A DNA stretch of 64,000 nucleotides from Polynucleobacter alcilacus (lineage in GTDB: Bacteria; Pseudomonadota; Gammaproteobacteria; Burkholderiales; Burkholderiaceae), in contig NZ_JACVQD010000001.1 in assembly GCF_018881545.1 (NCBI RefSeq), positions 1,935,961-1,999,960 on the forward strand. Direction: 5' to 3'. This document shows positions 45,732 through 54,799 of this stretch, piece by piece (positions within the stretch are counted from its first letter, which is position 1; each line of letters starts with the position of its first letter). Below the pieces are notes generated by a model. The model was not told the origin of the DNA, did not search any database, and saw only the letters and a program-made list of their open reading frames with translations. The position numbers and the translations under genes are program-made.

Positions 45732-46954
45732 AAAAAATAGAAGTGATTTGTGGAGCTTGGGGACAATCTTGGGTACTGGGTACGCTTGCAGATAATGGCA
45801 CACAGCTTTTATTTGAATACTCTCTGGAAGCTTTAAGGCGTGGGATTGAATTTTCACCCCGGAGTCTAAAGCTGCGACCAGAAGCTTATGGCGATTTTCC
45901 CAATTACCAACATCGCCTTCCTGGTTTGATTGCCGATGTACTTCCAGATGGCTGGGGAATGCTTTTAATGGATCGTTTAGTTGCTCAAACCGGCATGAAT
46001 CGAGAGCAAATTTCTCCTCTAGATCGTCTGGGGATGATGGGCGACCGCACAATGGGCGCCTTCAGTTTTCGTCCACCAGTTGGGGATCCTGCACAACCAG
46101 TAGAGATGAGTTTATTGATGCTCGCAAATGAAGTGCATCAAGAAATCCATACTCAAGATAGCGAGGGCTTAAAAGAGTTGATCATGATTGGTGGGTCGCC
46201 TCATGGTGCAAGACCAAAAGCACTGGTTCAATACGATATTGCCTCGGGCCAAGTTAGTACCTTAGATACTAGCCTGGGCACTCCATGGCTGATTAAATTT
46301 CAAGCGCAAAATGAGCACAAAGAAGTTTGTGCAATTGAGGATGTTTATGCCGCTATGGCTAGAGCATGCCAGTTGGATATGCCAAAGACGCACTACTTTG
46401 ATTTAGGCCCTTCATTAGCGAGTTTTGGAATAGAGAGATTTGATCGAGCAAATGGTCAGCGTGTACCAATTCATACATTGGCTGGACTATTAAATATTGA
46501 TTTCAGAGTACCCAGTGTAGGTTATGAAACTTTTTTACGTGCAACTGCTTTTATCACGCGCAGCGAGCGTGAGGTTGAGAAAGCCTTTGAGCGCTGCGTT
46601 TTTAATGTGATCTTTAATAATCGGGATGATCATGCTAAAAACTTTTCTTTTAGGATGAACGAGCAAATGCATTGGGAGTTAGCCCCCTGTTATGACCTTA
46701 CTTATAACAAGGGTCCTCGTGGCGAGCATCAGATGGATATTTTGGGAGAGGGGCGGTTTCCGGGTAAGCGCCACCTATTGGAGCTGGCTACCCGTAATGG
46801 ATTAAAAGCCAGATGGGCAACTCAGGTGATTGAGCGCATCTCAGAAGTGGCAGGCACATTTTCTGAGGTAGCACAAAATCAAGCGATTCGAAAGCAGACT
46901 CTCAAGACCATTGCGCAATCAATAGAAGAAAACAGACAACGGATGGCTCATTAG
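45728..46954 (+). CDS. hipA: HipA-family serine/threonine kinase toxin
   Basis: 408-residue HipA, with N-terminal subdomain 1 (residues about 5-105) and kinase lobe. GGSPHGARPKALV near residue 152 is the Gly-rich loop holding the autophosphorylated serine in E. coli HipA. NRDDHAKNFSF near residue 297 is the catalytic loop and APCYDLTY carries the metal-binding aspartate. All key residues are visible, so it should be active. E. coli HipA phosphorylates glutamyl-tRNA synthetase; the target here is unknown. Convergent with the HD-GYP gene, with a single base between the two stops. Confidence 0.88.
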   Translation: MKKIEVICGAWGQSWVLGTLADNGTQLLFEYSLEALRRGIEFSPRSLKLRPEAYGDFPNYQHRLPGLIADVLPDGWGMLLMDRLVAQTGMNREQISPLDRLGMMGDRTMGAFSFRPPVGDPAQPVEMSLLMLANEVHQEIHTQDSEGLKELIMIGGSPHGARPKALVQYDIASGQVSTLDTSLGTPWLIKFQAQNEHKEVCAIEDVYAAMARACQLDMPKTHYFDLGPSLASFGIERFDRANGQRVPIHTLAGLLNIDFRVPSVGYETFLRATAFITRSEREVEKAFERCVFNVIFNNRDDHAKNFSFRMNEQMHWELAPCYDLTYNKGPRGEHQMDILGEGRFPGKRHLLELATRNGLKARWATQVIERISEVAGTFSEVAQNQAIRKQTLKTIAQSIEENRQRMAH

Positions 46955-46955
46955 T

Positions 46956-48575
46956 CTAGGCGCGGGTTTGTCGATAGTCAGCTGGCGGTGGGTTGTAACC
47001 TGGAATCTTGTTGACATCCACCACATCAATCTGACTCTCATCTAAGAACTTCACAGCGTACTCTTCGTAGACCTTTTCCCAGATAAAGATATCAAATAGA
47101 TCTGGGTCTACGTGTTGACCTAACTTCATCTTGCCCAGAATCTCTAAAGACTCGCTTAAGGTCTTCGCCTTTTTATAGGGACGATCTTTCGCAGTTAAGG
47201 CTTCAAAGATATCGGCAATGCCCATGCAGCGTGCAGGTACAGACATTTGCTCGCGGGTAAGCCCTTTAGGGTAGCCCTTACCATCCATTTTTTCATGATG
47301 GCCGCCGGCATATTCAGTGACATTACGTAAATGCTTAGGCCACGGTAATTTTTCCAGCATGCTGATAGTCAAATCAATATGGTGATTAATAATTTGGCGG
47401 TCTTCATTATTCAAAGTACCCGCACGAATTGTGAGGTTAGTAATTTCTTCTTCACTGAGGAAAGGATGCTCTTGTCCTGAGGCATCCTGCCAAATATAGT
47501 GTGCAGCAATGTCATGAACTCTTTGTACGTCAGGATCTTTCATGAACTCACCACCAATATTGCAGTGGCTTAAGAAATTGTAGTCATCAAGCAATTGTTG
47601 ACGTTGTTCGTCAGCCTCTGCTTGCGTGATCGAATTCTTTGCCAGCGCGAGTTGGATATCTCGCAGTACTACTTCAGTCCGAATTTCAACTACATTGATA
47701 CGATCAAAGATCTTCTCGAGTTTGGTGGATTTATCCACGACGTGAACCGGAGTCGTAATCTTGCCGCAATCATGCAGTAGTCCAGCGATTTTCAGTTCTT
47801 GACGATCACCATCGTTCAGGGTGAATTCTTTGAGAGGACCAGCATTGCAACGATTGACGGCATCAGCCAGCATCATGGTCAAATCGGGCACTCGATTGCA
47901 ATGGCCACCGGTATAGGGCGACTTATCATCAATCGCATGGTTAATTAGGCCAATGAAGGACTCAAACAATTCCTCGAGATGCAAAATCAACATCCGATTA
48001 GTTAGCGCGACAGCTGCTTGTGAGCTCAAAGCTTCAACAATTTCTTGACTATCCTTAGAGAAGGGGATGATCTCACCTGTGACTGGATCAGAGGCATTGA
48101 GTAATTGGAGGACACCAATAATTTCAGACTGATGATTTTTCATCGGTACTGTTAAGAAAGAGACCGAGCGATAATTGTTGGCGGCATCAAATTTATGAGT
48201 ACCACTGAAATCAAAGCCTTCAGCGTTATAGGCATCTGGAATATTGACAGTTTGGTCTTTGTGTACTGCAAAGCAGACAACCCTACTCAGTTCCTGTTCC
48301 CCATTGTCTTGATATAGTGACATTGGTGGAATCATGATGGGCTTACCGCTTTTGCCGCCAATATGCACACCCTTGCTTTTGGTGTGCATGATCTCGAATT
48401 TCAAATGCTCGTCTTCAGTCAGCCTATAGAGGGTGCCACCATCAGCGTGGGTGATTTCTATGGCAGCCTGTAGGATATTTTCTAACAGCTGATCAATGTC
48501 CTTTTCACTACTGAGTGACGTTCCAATCTTCAGAAGTTGTTGCATTAAAGCTTTGCTAATAGTGTCTTGTGTCAT
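46956..48575 (-). CDS. GAF / HD-GYP phosphodiesterase
   Basis: 539-residue soluble protein. GAF domain at residues about 25-195 (HADGGTLYRL, VPMKNHQSEIIGVLQLLN) and an HD-GYP domain from about 225: metal-binding H268-D269 (LLHDCGKI) and HHEKMDGKGYPKGL with GYP at 434-436. The usual HD-GYP hydrolyses c-di-GMP. An insertion of roughly 100 residues between the HD and GYP blocks (about 290-390) makes it longer than RpfG-type domains, a layout seen in a GAF-linked subgroup. It reads away from the T1SS operon, from which it is separated by an AT-rich regulatory region. Confidence 0.88.
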   Translation of the reverse strand: MTQDTISKALMQQLLKIGTSLSSEKDIDQLLENILQAAIEITHADGGTLYRLTEDEHLKFEIMHTKSKGVHIGGKSGKPIMIPPMSLYQDNGEQELSRVVCFAVHKDQTVNIPDAYNAEGFDFSGTHKFDAANNYRSVSFLTVPMKNHQSEIIGVLQLLNASDPVTGEIIPFSKDSQEIVEALSSQAAVALTNRMLILHLEELFESFIGLINHAIDDKSPYTGGHCNRVPDLTMMLADAVNRCNAGPLKEFTLNDGDRQELKIAGLLHDCGKITTPVHVVDKSTKLEKIFDRINVVEIRTEVVLRDIQLALAKNSITQAEADEQRQQLLDDYNFLSHCNIGGEFMKDPDVQRVHDIAAHYIWQDASGQEHPFLSEEEITNLTIRAGTLNNEDRQIINHHIDLTISMLEKLPWPKHLRNVTEYAGGHHEKMDGKGYPKGLTREQMSVPARCMGIADIFEALTAKDRPYKKAKTLSESLEILGKMKLGQHVDPDLFDIFIWEKVYEEYAVKFLDESQIDVVDVNKIPGYNPPPADYRQTRA

Positions 48576-48753
48576 AGCGAGAACCTTGGTGTGAATGAAA
48601 CTATTATCATCAAAAGTTAAATACTCTATTTAAATTTGAATCAGCAAATCAAATAGTATAAAAATACTATATAGATAGATTTATTTCTACTATAGGAGAA
48701 AAGTTATAGTTTGCTTTAATAAGTAACTAATATATATAACTTAAGTTGTTACT
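48576..48753. promoter_or_regulatory. AT-rich divergent control region of HD-GYP and type I secretion operons
   Basis: Holds several dyads: ATAGTAT-AAAA-ATACTAT (48653-48670), AAGTTATA (48701-48708) facing TATAACTT (48735-48742), the palindrome AACTTAAGTT (48738-48747), and AAGTAAC (48721-48727) facing GTTACTT (48748-48754), which runs into the start codon. The AAGTTATA/TATAACTT element recurs before the adhesin gene at 62237-62274. Confidence 0.5.
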
Positions 48754-50433
48754 TTGAATAATATTTTTATCAGCCACAATAATTCCTTTAAAAAGAAAAG
48801 TCTGCCTATTTATTTAGTCTGTCTTTCTTTGCTTGTTTCGGGATGTTCCACTCCCATTGTGAATGAAGGTGATGCACCAAATGGGCCTGAGTATGTGCGT
48901 TGGCTGCCAAGCACTTACAAGACTCCCACAGTTGAAGCGCAATTACCGCGTCCGAAAGAATTGTGGTGGCAAGACTTTGAAAGCGAAGAGCTAAATAGTC
49001 TGGTTGATACAGCCCTAACCAATAATTACGACTTACGAGTTGCAATTGCTAGGGTTGCACAAACCCGTGCCCAAGCAGATGTGGTGAAATCAAGAGAGTC
49101 GCCGACTATTGATGCAACAGGCGCTTACAAGAATCAAGCACCAGGACTAGGGCCTGGCTACGCAGCCAACACCTCGCAGTGGAATAGCCAGCCGGTTTGG
49201 CAAGCGGGTTTGCTTGCCAACTATGAGGTCGATCTTTGGGGTAAGTTGGCCTTCAATACCCAAGCTGCATTTTCTCAAGCGCTGGCTAGTGAATATAGTC
49301 GTCAAGCAGTAGCGTTAACTTTAGTGGGTGATACCGCCACTGTGTATTTTCAAGTGGTGTCTTTGGATGAGCGCATTGGCGTAGGTGAGCGTAACTTGGA
49401 CGCCATTCGTACTGTGGGTAAGGGCTTGTCCCGCAGAGTAGAACGGGGCGATGCAACCATCATTGATTTATCACAGCAATTAATTCTTCAAACCAATACC
49501 GATGCCTTAGTGACCAACTTGCGTTTACAGCGTGAGCGTGCCTTTAATCGCCTTGCAGCGTTAGTAGGTAGAACGCCATCGACCTTAAAGATTAAGGCAA
49601 AGTCACTGAAGGATATTAAGGTCCCCCTGATTGAGCCTGGATTACCCTCTGACTTGCTATGTCGTAGACCAGATATTCGTCGGGCTGAAGCAGCCCTTGA
49701 GGCATCTAAGGCAGATCTCTATTCTGCACGAGCCAATTTATTACCTTCCTTTGTACTTACCGGTGCTGGTGGGTACGGCAGCTTTTTGCTGTCAACACTC
49801 ACCATGCCACAAAGTTTGTTCTACAACATCTCTGCAAATTTAGTACAAAACGTTTTTGATGGTGGCCGTCGTCGCGCAGAGATTCAGGTGGCAAGTGCAA
49901 AAAATGTGGAATTACTTGAGGCCTATGCTAATGCAGTGCTGGCATCGCTGCGTGACGTTGAGGATGGCTTAGCTGGCGTGAATTTAACAGCCAAACAATA
50001 CGAGTCCTTAAATGAGTCGCGCAATCGTGCTCAACTATTGGCTACGATGAGCGCCAAAGTGGTGGAGCGAGGCGGCATGGACTATGTGCAGTTATATGAA
50101 ATTCAGCGGACGGTTTTATCGGCAGAAGACTCTGCTATTGGTGCGCGTAATGATCAATTAGCGGCATCGGTAGGTTTATTTAAGGCGATCGGCGGCGGCA
50201 CAAAATTGGATAACGATCCCTGTATAGGCGGTGGTAAGTTACCTGCAGCGGATGAGCGCTGGACTAATGCTGCCAAAGCGGCCGACTCTGATTTTGCTAA
50301 AAAGCCGGCTGTCGGGGTAAATAACGCTGGACAGCCAATGTATGAAAACACCGGTGGTACCTCGCTGAATCAGAAGCCTTTGCAGTCTCCAGAGCAGCCA
50401 TTTAATGTCATCAACACAGAACAAAAACCATAG
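48754..50433 (+). CDS. TolC/NodT-family outer-membrane efflux lipoprotein of the type I secretion system
   Basis: Outer-membrane channel subunit of 559 residues. The signal sequence ends in a lipobox (LSLLVSGC), and two OEP repeats follow: WWQDFESEELNSLVDTALTNNYDLRVAIARV (read in parts) and the DLLCRRPDIRRAEAALEASKADLYSARANLLP block typical of NodT-type proteins. T1SS channels are usually TolC- or LapE-like without lipid, so a lipoprotein of the RND-associated branch is slightly unusual here. The C-terminus (about 80 residues) is polar and low-complexity. The start is a TTG with no clear ribosome site, and no in-frame ATG is available. First gene of the operon. Confidence 0.83.
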   Translation: MNNIFISHNNSFKKKSLPIYLVCLSLLVSGCSTPIVNEGDAPNGPEYVRWLPSTYKTPTVEAQLPRPKELWWQDFESEELNSLVDTALTNNYDLRVAIARVAQTRAQADVVKSRESPTIDATGAYKNQAPGLGPGYAANTSQWNSQPVWQAGLLANYEVDLWGKLAFNTQAAFSQALASEYSRQAVALTLVGDTATVYFQVVSLDERIGVGERNLDAIRTVGKGLSRRVERGDATIIDLSQQLILQTNTDALVTNLRLQRERAFNRLAALVGRTPSTLKIKAKSLKDIKVPLIEPGLPSDLLCRRPDIRRAEAALEASKADLYSARANLLPSFVLTGAGGYGSFLLSTLTMPQSLFYNISANLVQNVFDGGRRRAEIQVASAKNVELLEAYANAVLASLRDVEDGLAGVNLTAKQYESLNESRNRAQLLATMSAKVVERGGMDYVQLYEIQRTVLSAEDSAIGARNDQLAASVGLFKAIGGGTKLDNDPCIGGGKLPAADERWTNAAKAADSDFAKKPAVGVNNAGQPMYENTGGTSLNQKPLQSPEQPFNVINTEQKP

Positions 50434-50461
50434 GAATTGTCCCTTCAAGGTGAACTAAGGT

Positions 50462-53400
50462 ATGAACTCATTTAATCAATTTATCAAACGCCTCGGCGAA
50501 CTGCTACGAGCAGGGTGGGGGCGCTTGCTCGCGGCGCTGGGCTGGCTTGTAGTGATGCTACAAACCGTCGGCATTGCACTGTACAAACAGTTGCGATATG
50601 ACTTTGATCTTGTTTGGATGAAGATTAGGGGTTCGGGCACCCATTTACAAGGTCGCCCGATTCAATCTTGGAATGATGTTCAACAAATCGCAATCGAGTG
50701 GACAAAAAAACTCAAGCCGTCCTATTGGTATCCGATTTTTCTGGAACGAAAGCGCAAGCTTCAAGAAAGAAGCTCGGCTGAGTGGCAGGCATTCAGAGCA
50801 GACTTGGATAAGTTACGTGAGCGTGTGGTGCAGTTTCGTAATCCAACCCAAGAACAGCGTGCAGTTGGGGAGCTTTCTCCTTTTTCTGGAGAAAAATCTA
50901 CCATCATTGCCTCGAGTATTGTCATTAACATACTGGCATTGGCATTCCCCTTATTAATGTTGCAGCTTTATGACCGCATCTTGCCGCAACAGTCATTAGA
51001 CACATTAGCTTTGATTGCAGGAGCAGTTGGTATTGCAGTCGCAATGGAATCGGTCTTACGTGCAGTGCGTTCATTCGCTACTGCATGGATTTCAGCACGC
51101 TTTGAACATAAAGCAATGTTAGCTGTTACTGAGCGCGCTTTGGCAGAGCCCTTACATGACTTTGAGCGCAAGGGTACTGGTACTGTGATGGATGACTACA
51201 AGTCAGTCTCCACTTTGAGATATCACTACTCAGGTCAAACATTTCAGCAGCTGATGGATCTGCCCTTCACCTTACTCTATGTATTAATCGTCTTCATTCT
51301 GAGCCCATGGGTTGGATTGCTTTTAATAGCAGGCTATGCGATTTTCATTTTTATTACTTGGAAGAATGGTCACGATGACCCAATCCTGATCAAGGAACAA
51401 AAGCAAGGTGACTTACGTCGAGCCAATTTCTTAAATGAAACGTTGAGCAACGTACACACCCTCAAGTCAATGACCATGGAGTCATTGATGTTGCGCCGTT
51501 ATGAGCGCTTACAAGAGGGTTGTGCACGCCTGATGTCTCGCGTGACTTATGCCTTAGATATGTCTGCAGGTATTGGTAACATTTTCTCCCCACTAATGAA
51601 TATGCTCATCGTAGCCTTAGGTGCATGGCTAGTTATTGGTCATCACCTAACTAATGGTGAACTGGCGGCCTGTATTTTGCTGGGTATGCGTGCACTTGCC
51701 CCATTGCAGCGCTTAGGTGGGATGTGGGCCAAGTATCAACAAGATGAAATTTTGCGTGATAACTTGGCTTTGACATTACTTCAGGCTGGCTTGCCTGCTA
51801 AGCCAGCAGTGGAAGAGGGTGCTATTCAATTGGCTGAGCGTCCTATGCAATCAGCCCAATTGGTTTTTGAGAATGTGCACTACCGCTTTCCGGGAAGTAA
51901 AACAGACTTATTTGATGACTTGTCATTAACTGTTGAGCCAGGTGAATTTTTGGCAATCAAAGGTGACTCTGGTTCAGGCCGTAGTACCTTGCTGCAATTG
52001 ATGGCGGGTGTCTTACATCCGACCGTAGGCCAAATAAAGATTGATGGTATTGATATTACTGAGATTCCCCTGGAACAATTAAGCGAGCAAGTAGCTTACT
52101 TACCGCAAAAGGCCTTGATGTTTGAGGGCTCCTTATTAGATAACGTGAGCGTGTTTGAACCCAGTCGTGTCGATCGCGCTTTAATGACTGCCAAGATGCT
52201 GGGTTTGGGCGACTTTGTAGCGAAGATGCCACGAGGTTGGGATTCCCCGGTAGGGGATAGTGCAGCAGATGCTATGCCTCCAGGCTATCGTCAGCGAATC
52301 GCGATCGTGCGGGCTTTATCGAACCAGCCTAATATTATTTTGTTCGATGATGCCACTTCAGTCATGGACTCGGATGGCGATGCCACCTTCCTGAAGTTCA
52401 TGGAAGCGATTCGCGGCAAAGTGACGGTAGTGCTGGTATCGCAACGCCCTTCTTTTTTGCGCCTAGCCAATCGCACACTCTTCTTGCAAGATGGGCGCTT
52501 ACATGAAGTAGATCCCAATAAGGTAAGTTCGATTCGTGAGGTCAGTTCGGCCTCTCCTGCTAAATCATCGGAACCCAGTCTTACCGGCTCTGCAGCTGCA
52601 AACTATCGTGCAATCCCCAATGGAGAATATTTTGATTCCCCATTTAAGGGTGGCGTGATTGATACCAACCGCTGGAATCATACTCAAGAAACGGTTGCCA
52701 ATAACTTTAAAGTCCAAACCGATTTATCGGGTTGTTTATCCCTCTTGCTCAAACTCATGAATGCACGTGGTACTGCACGTGAAGTAGCGGAGTCTTTACC
52801 GTATTACACCGATAGCTTAGATTTGACGAGCTTTCATAATGCCATGTCGCAAATGGGTTATAGAACAAATGAAGTGCAATGCACGCTCGGGATGCTGGAG
52901 CCTCGTTCACTGCCTTGCCTCTTTGTGCCTAATGAAGGTGCCGCTTTTATTGCCATGGGGCGCTTAGGTAAACAAATGCGCATTGGTGATTCTGCAACAG
53001 GGGAAGCCCGCTTTGAGACCAATTTGAATATCTCTGGGCGCGCCTATTTCTACGAATTAGCAGAAACGAATGTGAACGATACCCGTTCTTGGGTTGCACG
53101 TGTATTGCTGCGCTTTAGTCCTTTGATTGGACAAGCCACTTTGTCTGCCTTAGTGTCGGGTTTGGTGATGATGTCAGGACCTTTATTTCTGTCGGTTGTG
53201 TATAGCACCGTCATTCCTTCTGGCGCTAAAGATACCTTAGTCTATCTCGCTATTGGGGCCTCCATTGCCTTGGGTGCGGGTTATTACTTTATGCGTCACC
53301 GTGCACGCATTTTGGCTTATATGTCCGGACGTATTGAGTATTTGTTTGGCGCAACGATTTTGCAGCAAGTACTTAAAATGTCTCCGGTTTATACCGAGCG

Positions 53401-54766
53401 TGCGTCAGTGGGTTCGCAAACTTCTCGCTTGCAAAGTTTTGAGGCCATTCGAGATCTATTCACTGGCCCATTAGCCTCGACTATTCTGGAATCGCCAGCA
53501 ACCTTGGTGCTCTTGGTTGCCTTATCGATCATGAACCCAATTTCATTAGTAATTTTTGCCATCATGGTCGTTGTCTATGCACTGTTGTATTGGATCTTCT
53601 CGGGTGTTACCCATGATCGTGTGGCAGCGGTTAGTAGAACGGTCACCAAGCGCAATGAGTTCATTGTCGAGATGGTGGCTAAGATGCGCATTATTCGTGA
53701 ATGCGGTGCCCAGCAACTTTGGTTAGAGCGCTTTAGAGACATTTCTGCGAATGCGACGATGGCTTCGTATAAGGCTGAACAAGTTTCTTCATTATTAGTA
53801 TCTATCTCTTATTTTGTGATGATGATTTCAGCCTTAATGATTGTCACTGCCACAGTTCCAGCAGTCATTATGCAAACGGTTTCTGCGGGAGCACTAATTG
53901 CATCCATGCTCTTGATGTGGCGTGTCCTAAGCCCGATTCAAACGATCTTTACGAATATGACGCGGATTGAGCGGGTGAGAAGTGCAACGCGTCAAATTGA
54001 TAGCTTAATGAAGATTGAAGGAGAACGTTTAGAGACAGGAACTTCATTAGTATCTCGTGGCCTTGAGGGCGCTATTGAATTTGCCCGAGTCTCTTTCCGT
54101 TACTCCATGAATGTCGACCCGGCCTTAATTGGTGTGGAGTTCCGTGTTGCGCCAGGAGAGTTGATTGCAATCAGCGGTCCAAATGGCGGTGGTAAATCGA
54201 CCTTGCTCAAATTGATTCTCGGGATGTATCAGCCACAAGCAGGTTCAATTCTTGTAGATAATGTAGATTTGCGTCAGTTAGATCCGATGGAATTACGGCG
54301 TTCTATTGGTTACGCACCTCAAGATACGCAGCTATTCCGTGCGACGATTGCACAGAACTTACGCTTAGCCAGACCTGATGCAAGTGACGATGAGGTTTAT
54401 CAAGCTTTGGATATGGCAGGGGCTTTAGAGCAAATCATGGCTCTACCCAAAGGAATTGAATACCGCGTTGGCGATAACACCAATGAATTGCCTTCTAGCT
54501 TAAGGCAAAAACTGTCTCTGGCTCGCGCCTACCTCACTCGTGCCCCAATCATGTTATTTGATGAGCCCGGCGCAGGACTGGATGATTCTGGCGACCAGAA
54601 ATTTATGGAAGCCTTAAGAGCTCTCAAAGGCAAAGCTACCGTACTCTTTATTAGTCATCGTCCTAGTCATATTCGTTTGGCTGATACCTTATTAGTCATG
54701 GACAAGGGTTATCTGCGCGCCGCAGGTCCTCCCGATGTTTTATTAAAACAACCTACAGCAGCGTAA
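50462..54766 (+). CDS. Fused double ABC exporter of the type I secretion system (two TMD-NBD halves in one chain)
   Basis: A 1434-residue inner-membrane exporter; standard T1SS ABC proteins are 550-730 residues and homodimeric. Half 1: a 140-residue N-terminal extension with one hydrophobic helix, TMD about 145-400, NBD about 465-690. Its motifs are degenerate: Walker A GDSGSGRS (R507 for Lys), signature MPPGYRQ at 605-611, Walker B LFDDATS (D630 for Glu) and Q661 for the switch His. Half 2: a C39-peptidase-like, cysteine-less fold at about 750-870 (TDLSGCLSLLLKL), TMD about 880-1160, NBD about 1205-1430 with intact Walker A GPNGGGKS (K1245), Walker B D1367-E1368 and H1399, but signature LPSSLRQ (from 1343). 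It should form one active ATP site. 28 bases after tolC, 33 before hlyD. Confidence 0.9.
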   Translation: MNSFNQFIKRLGELLRAGWGRLLAALGWLVVMLQTVGIALYKQLRYDFDLVWMKIRGSGTHLQGRPIQSWNDVQQIAIEWTKKLKPSYWYPIFLERKRKLQERSSAEWQAFRADLDKLRERVVQFRNPTQEQRAVGELSPFSGEKSTIIASSIVINILALAFPLLMLQLYDRILPQQSLDTLALIAGAVGIAVAMESVLRAVRSFATAWISARFEHKAMLAVTERALAEPLHDFERKGTGTVMDDYKSVSTLRYHYSGQTFQQLMDLPFTLLYVLIVFILSPWVGLLLIAGYAIFIFITWKNGHDDPILIKEQKQGDLRRANFLNETLSNVHTLKSMTMESLMLRRYERLQEGCARLMSRVTYALDMSAGIGNIFSPLMNMLIVALGAWLVIGHHLTNGELAACILLGMRALAPLQRLGGMWAKYQQDEILRDNLALTLLQAGLPAKPAVEEGAIQLAERPMQSAQLVFENVHYRFPGSKTDLFDDLSLTVEPGEFLAIKGDSGSGRSTLLQLMAGVLHPTVGQIKIDGIDITEIPLEQLSEQVAYLPQKALMFEGSLLDNVSVFEPSRVDRALMTAKMLGLGDFVAKMPRGWDSPVGDSAADAMPPGYRQRIAIVRALSNQPNIILFDDATSVMDSDGDATFLKFMEAIRGKVTVVLVSQRPSFLRLANRTLFLQDGRLHEVDPNKVSSIREVSSASPAKSSEPSLTGSAAANYRAIPNGEYFDSPFKGGVIDTNRWNHTQETVANNFKVQTDLSGCLSLLLKLMNARGTAREVAESLPYYTDSLDLTSFHNAMSQMGYRTNEVQCTLGMLEPRSLPCLFVPNEGAAFIAMGRLGKQMRIGDSATGEARFETNLNISGRAYFYELAETNVNDTRSWVARVLLRFSPLIGQATLSALVSGLVMMSGPLFLSVVYSTVIPSGAKDTLVYLAIGASIALGAGYYFMRHRARILAYMSGRIEYLFGATILQQVLKMSPVYTERASVGSQTSRLQSFEAIRDLFTGPLASTILESPATLVLLVALSIMNPISLVIFAIMVVVYALLYWIFSGVTHDRVAAVSRTVTKRNEFIVEMVAKMRIIRECGAQQLWLERFRDISANATMASYKAEQVSSLLVSISYFVMMISALMIVTATVPAVIMQTVSAGALIASMLLMWRVLSPIQTIFTNMTRIERVRSATRQIDSLMKIEGERLETGTSLVSRGLEGAIEFARVSFRYSMNVDPALIGVEFRVAPGELIAISGPNGGGKSTLLKLILGMYQPQAGSILVDNVDLRQLDPMELRRSIGYAPQDTQLFRATIAQNLRLARPDASDDEVYQALDMAGALEQIMALPKGIEYRVGDNTNELPSSLRQKLSLARAYLTRAPIMLFDEPGAGLDDSGDQKFMEALRALKGKATVLFISHRPSHIRLADTLLVMDKGYLRAAGPPDVLLKQPTAA

Positions 54767-54799
54767 CCATCTCACACTTAATCGATAAGAGTACTTTCT

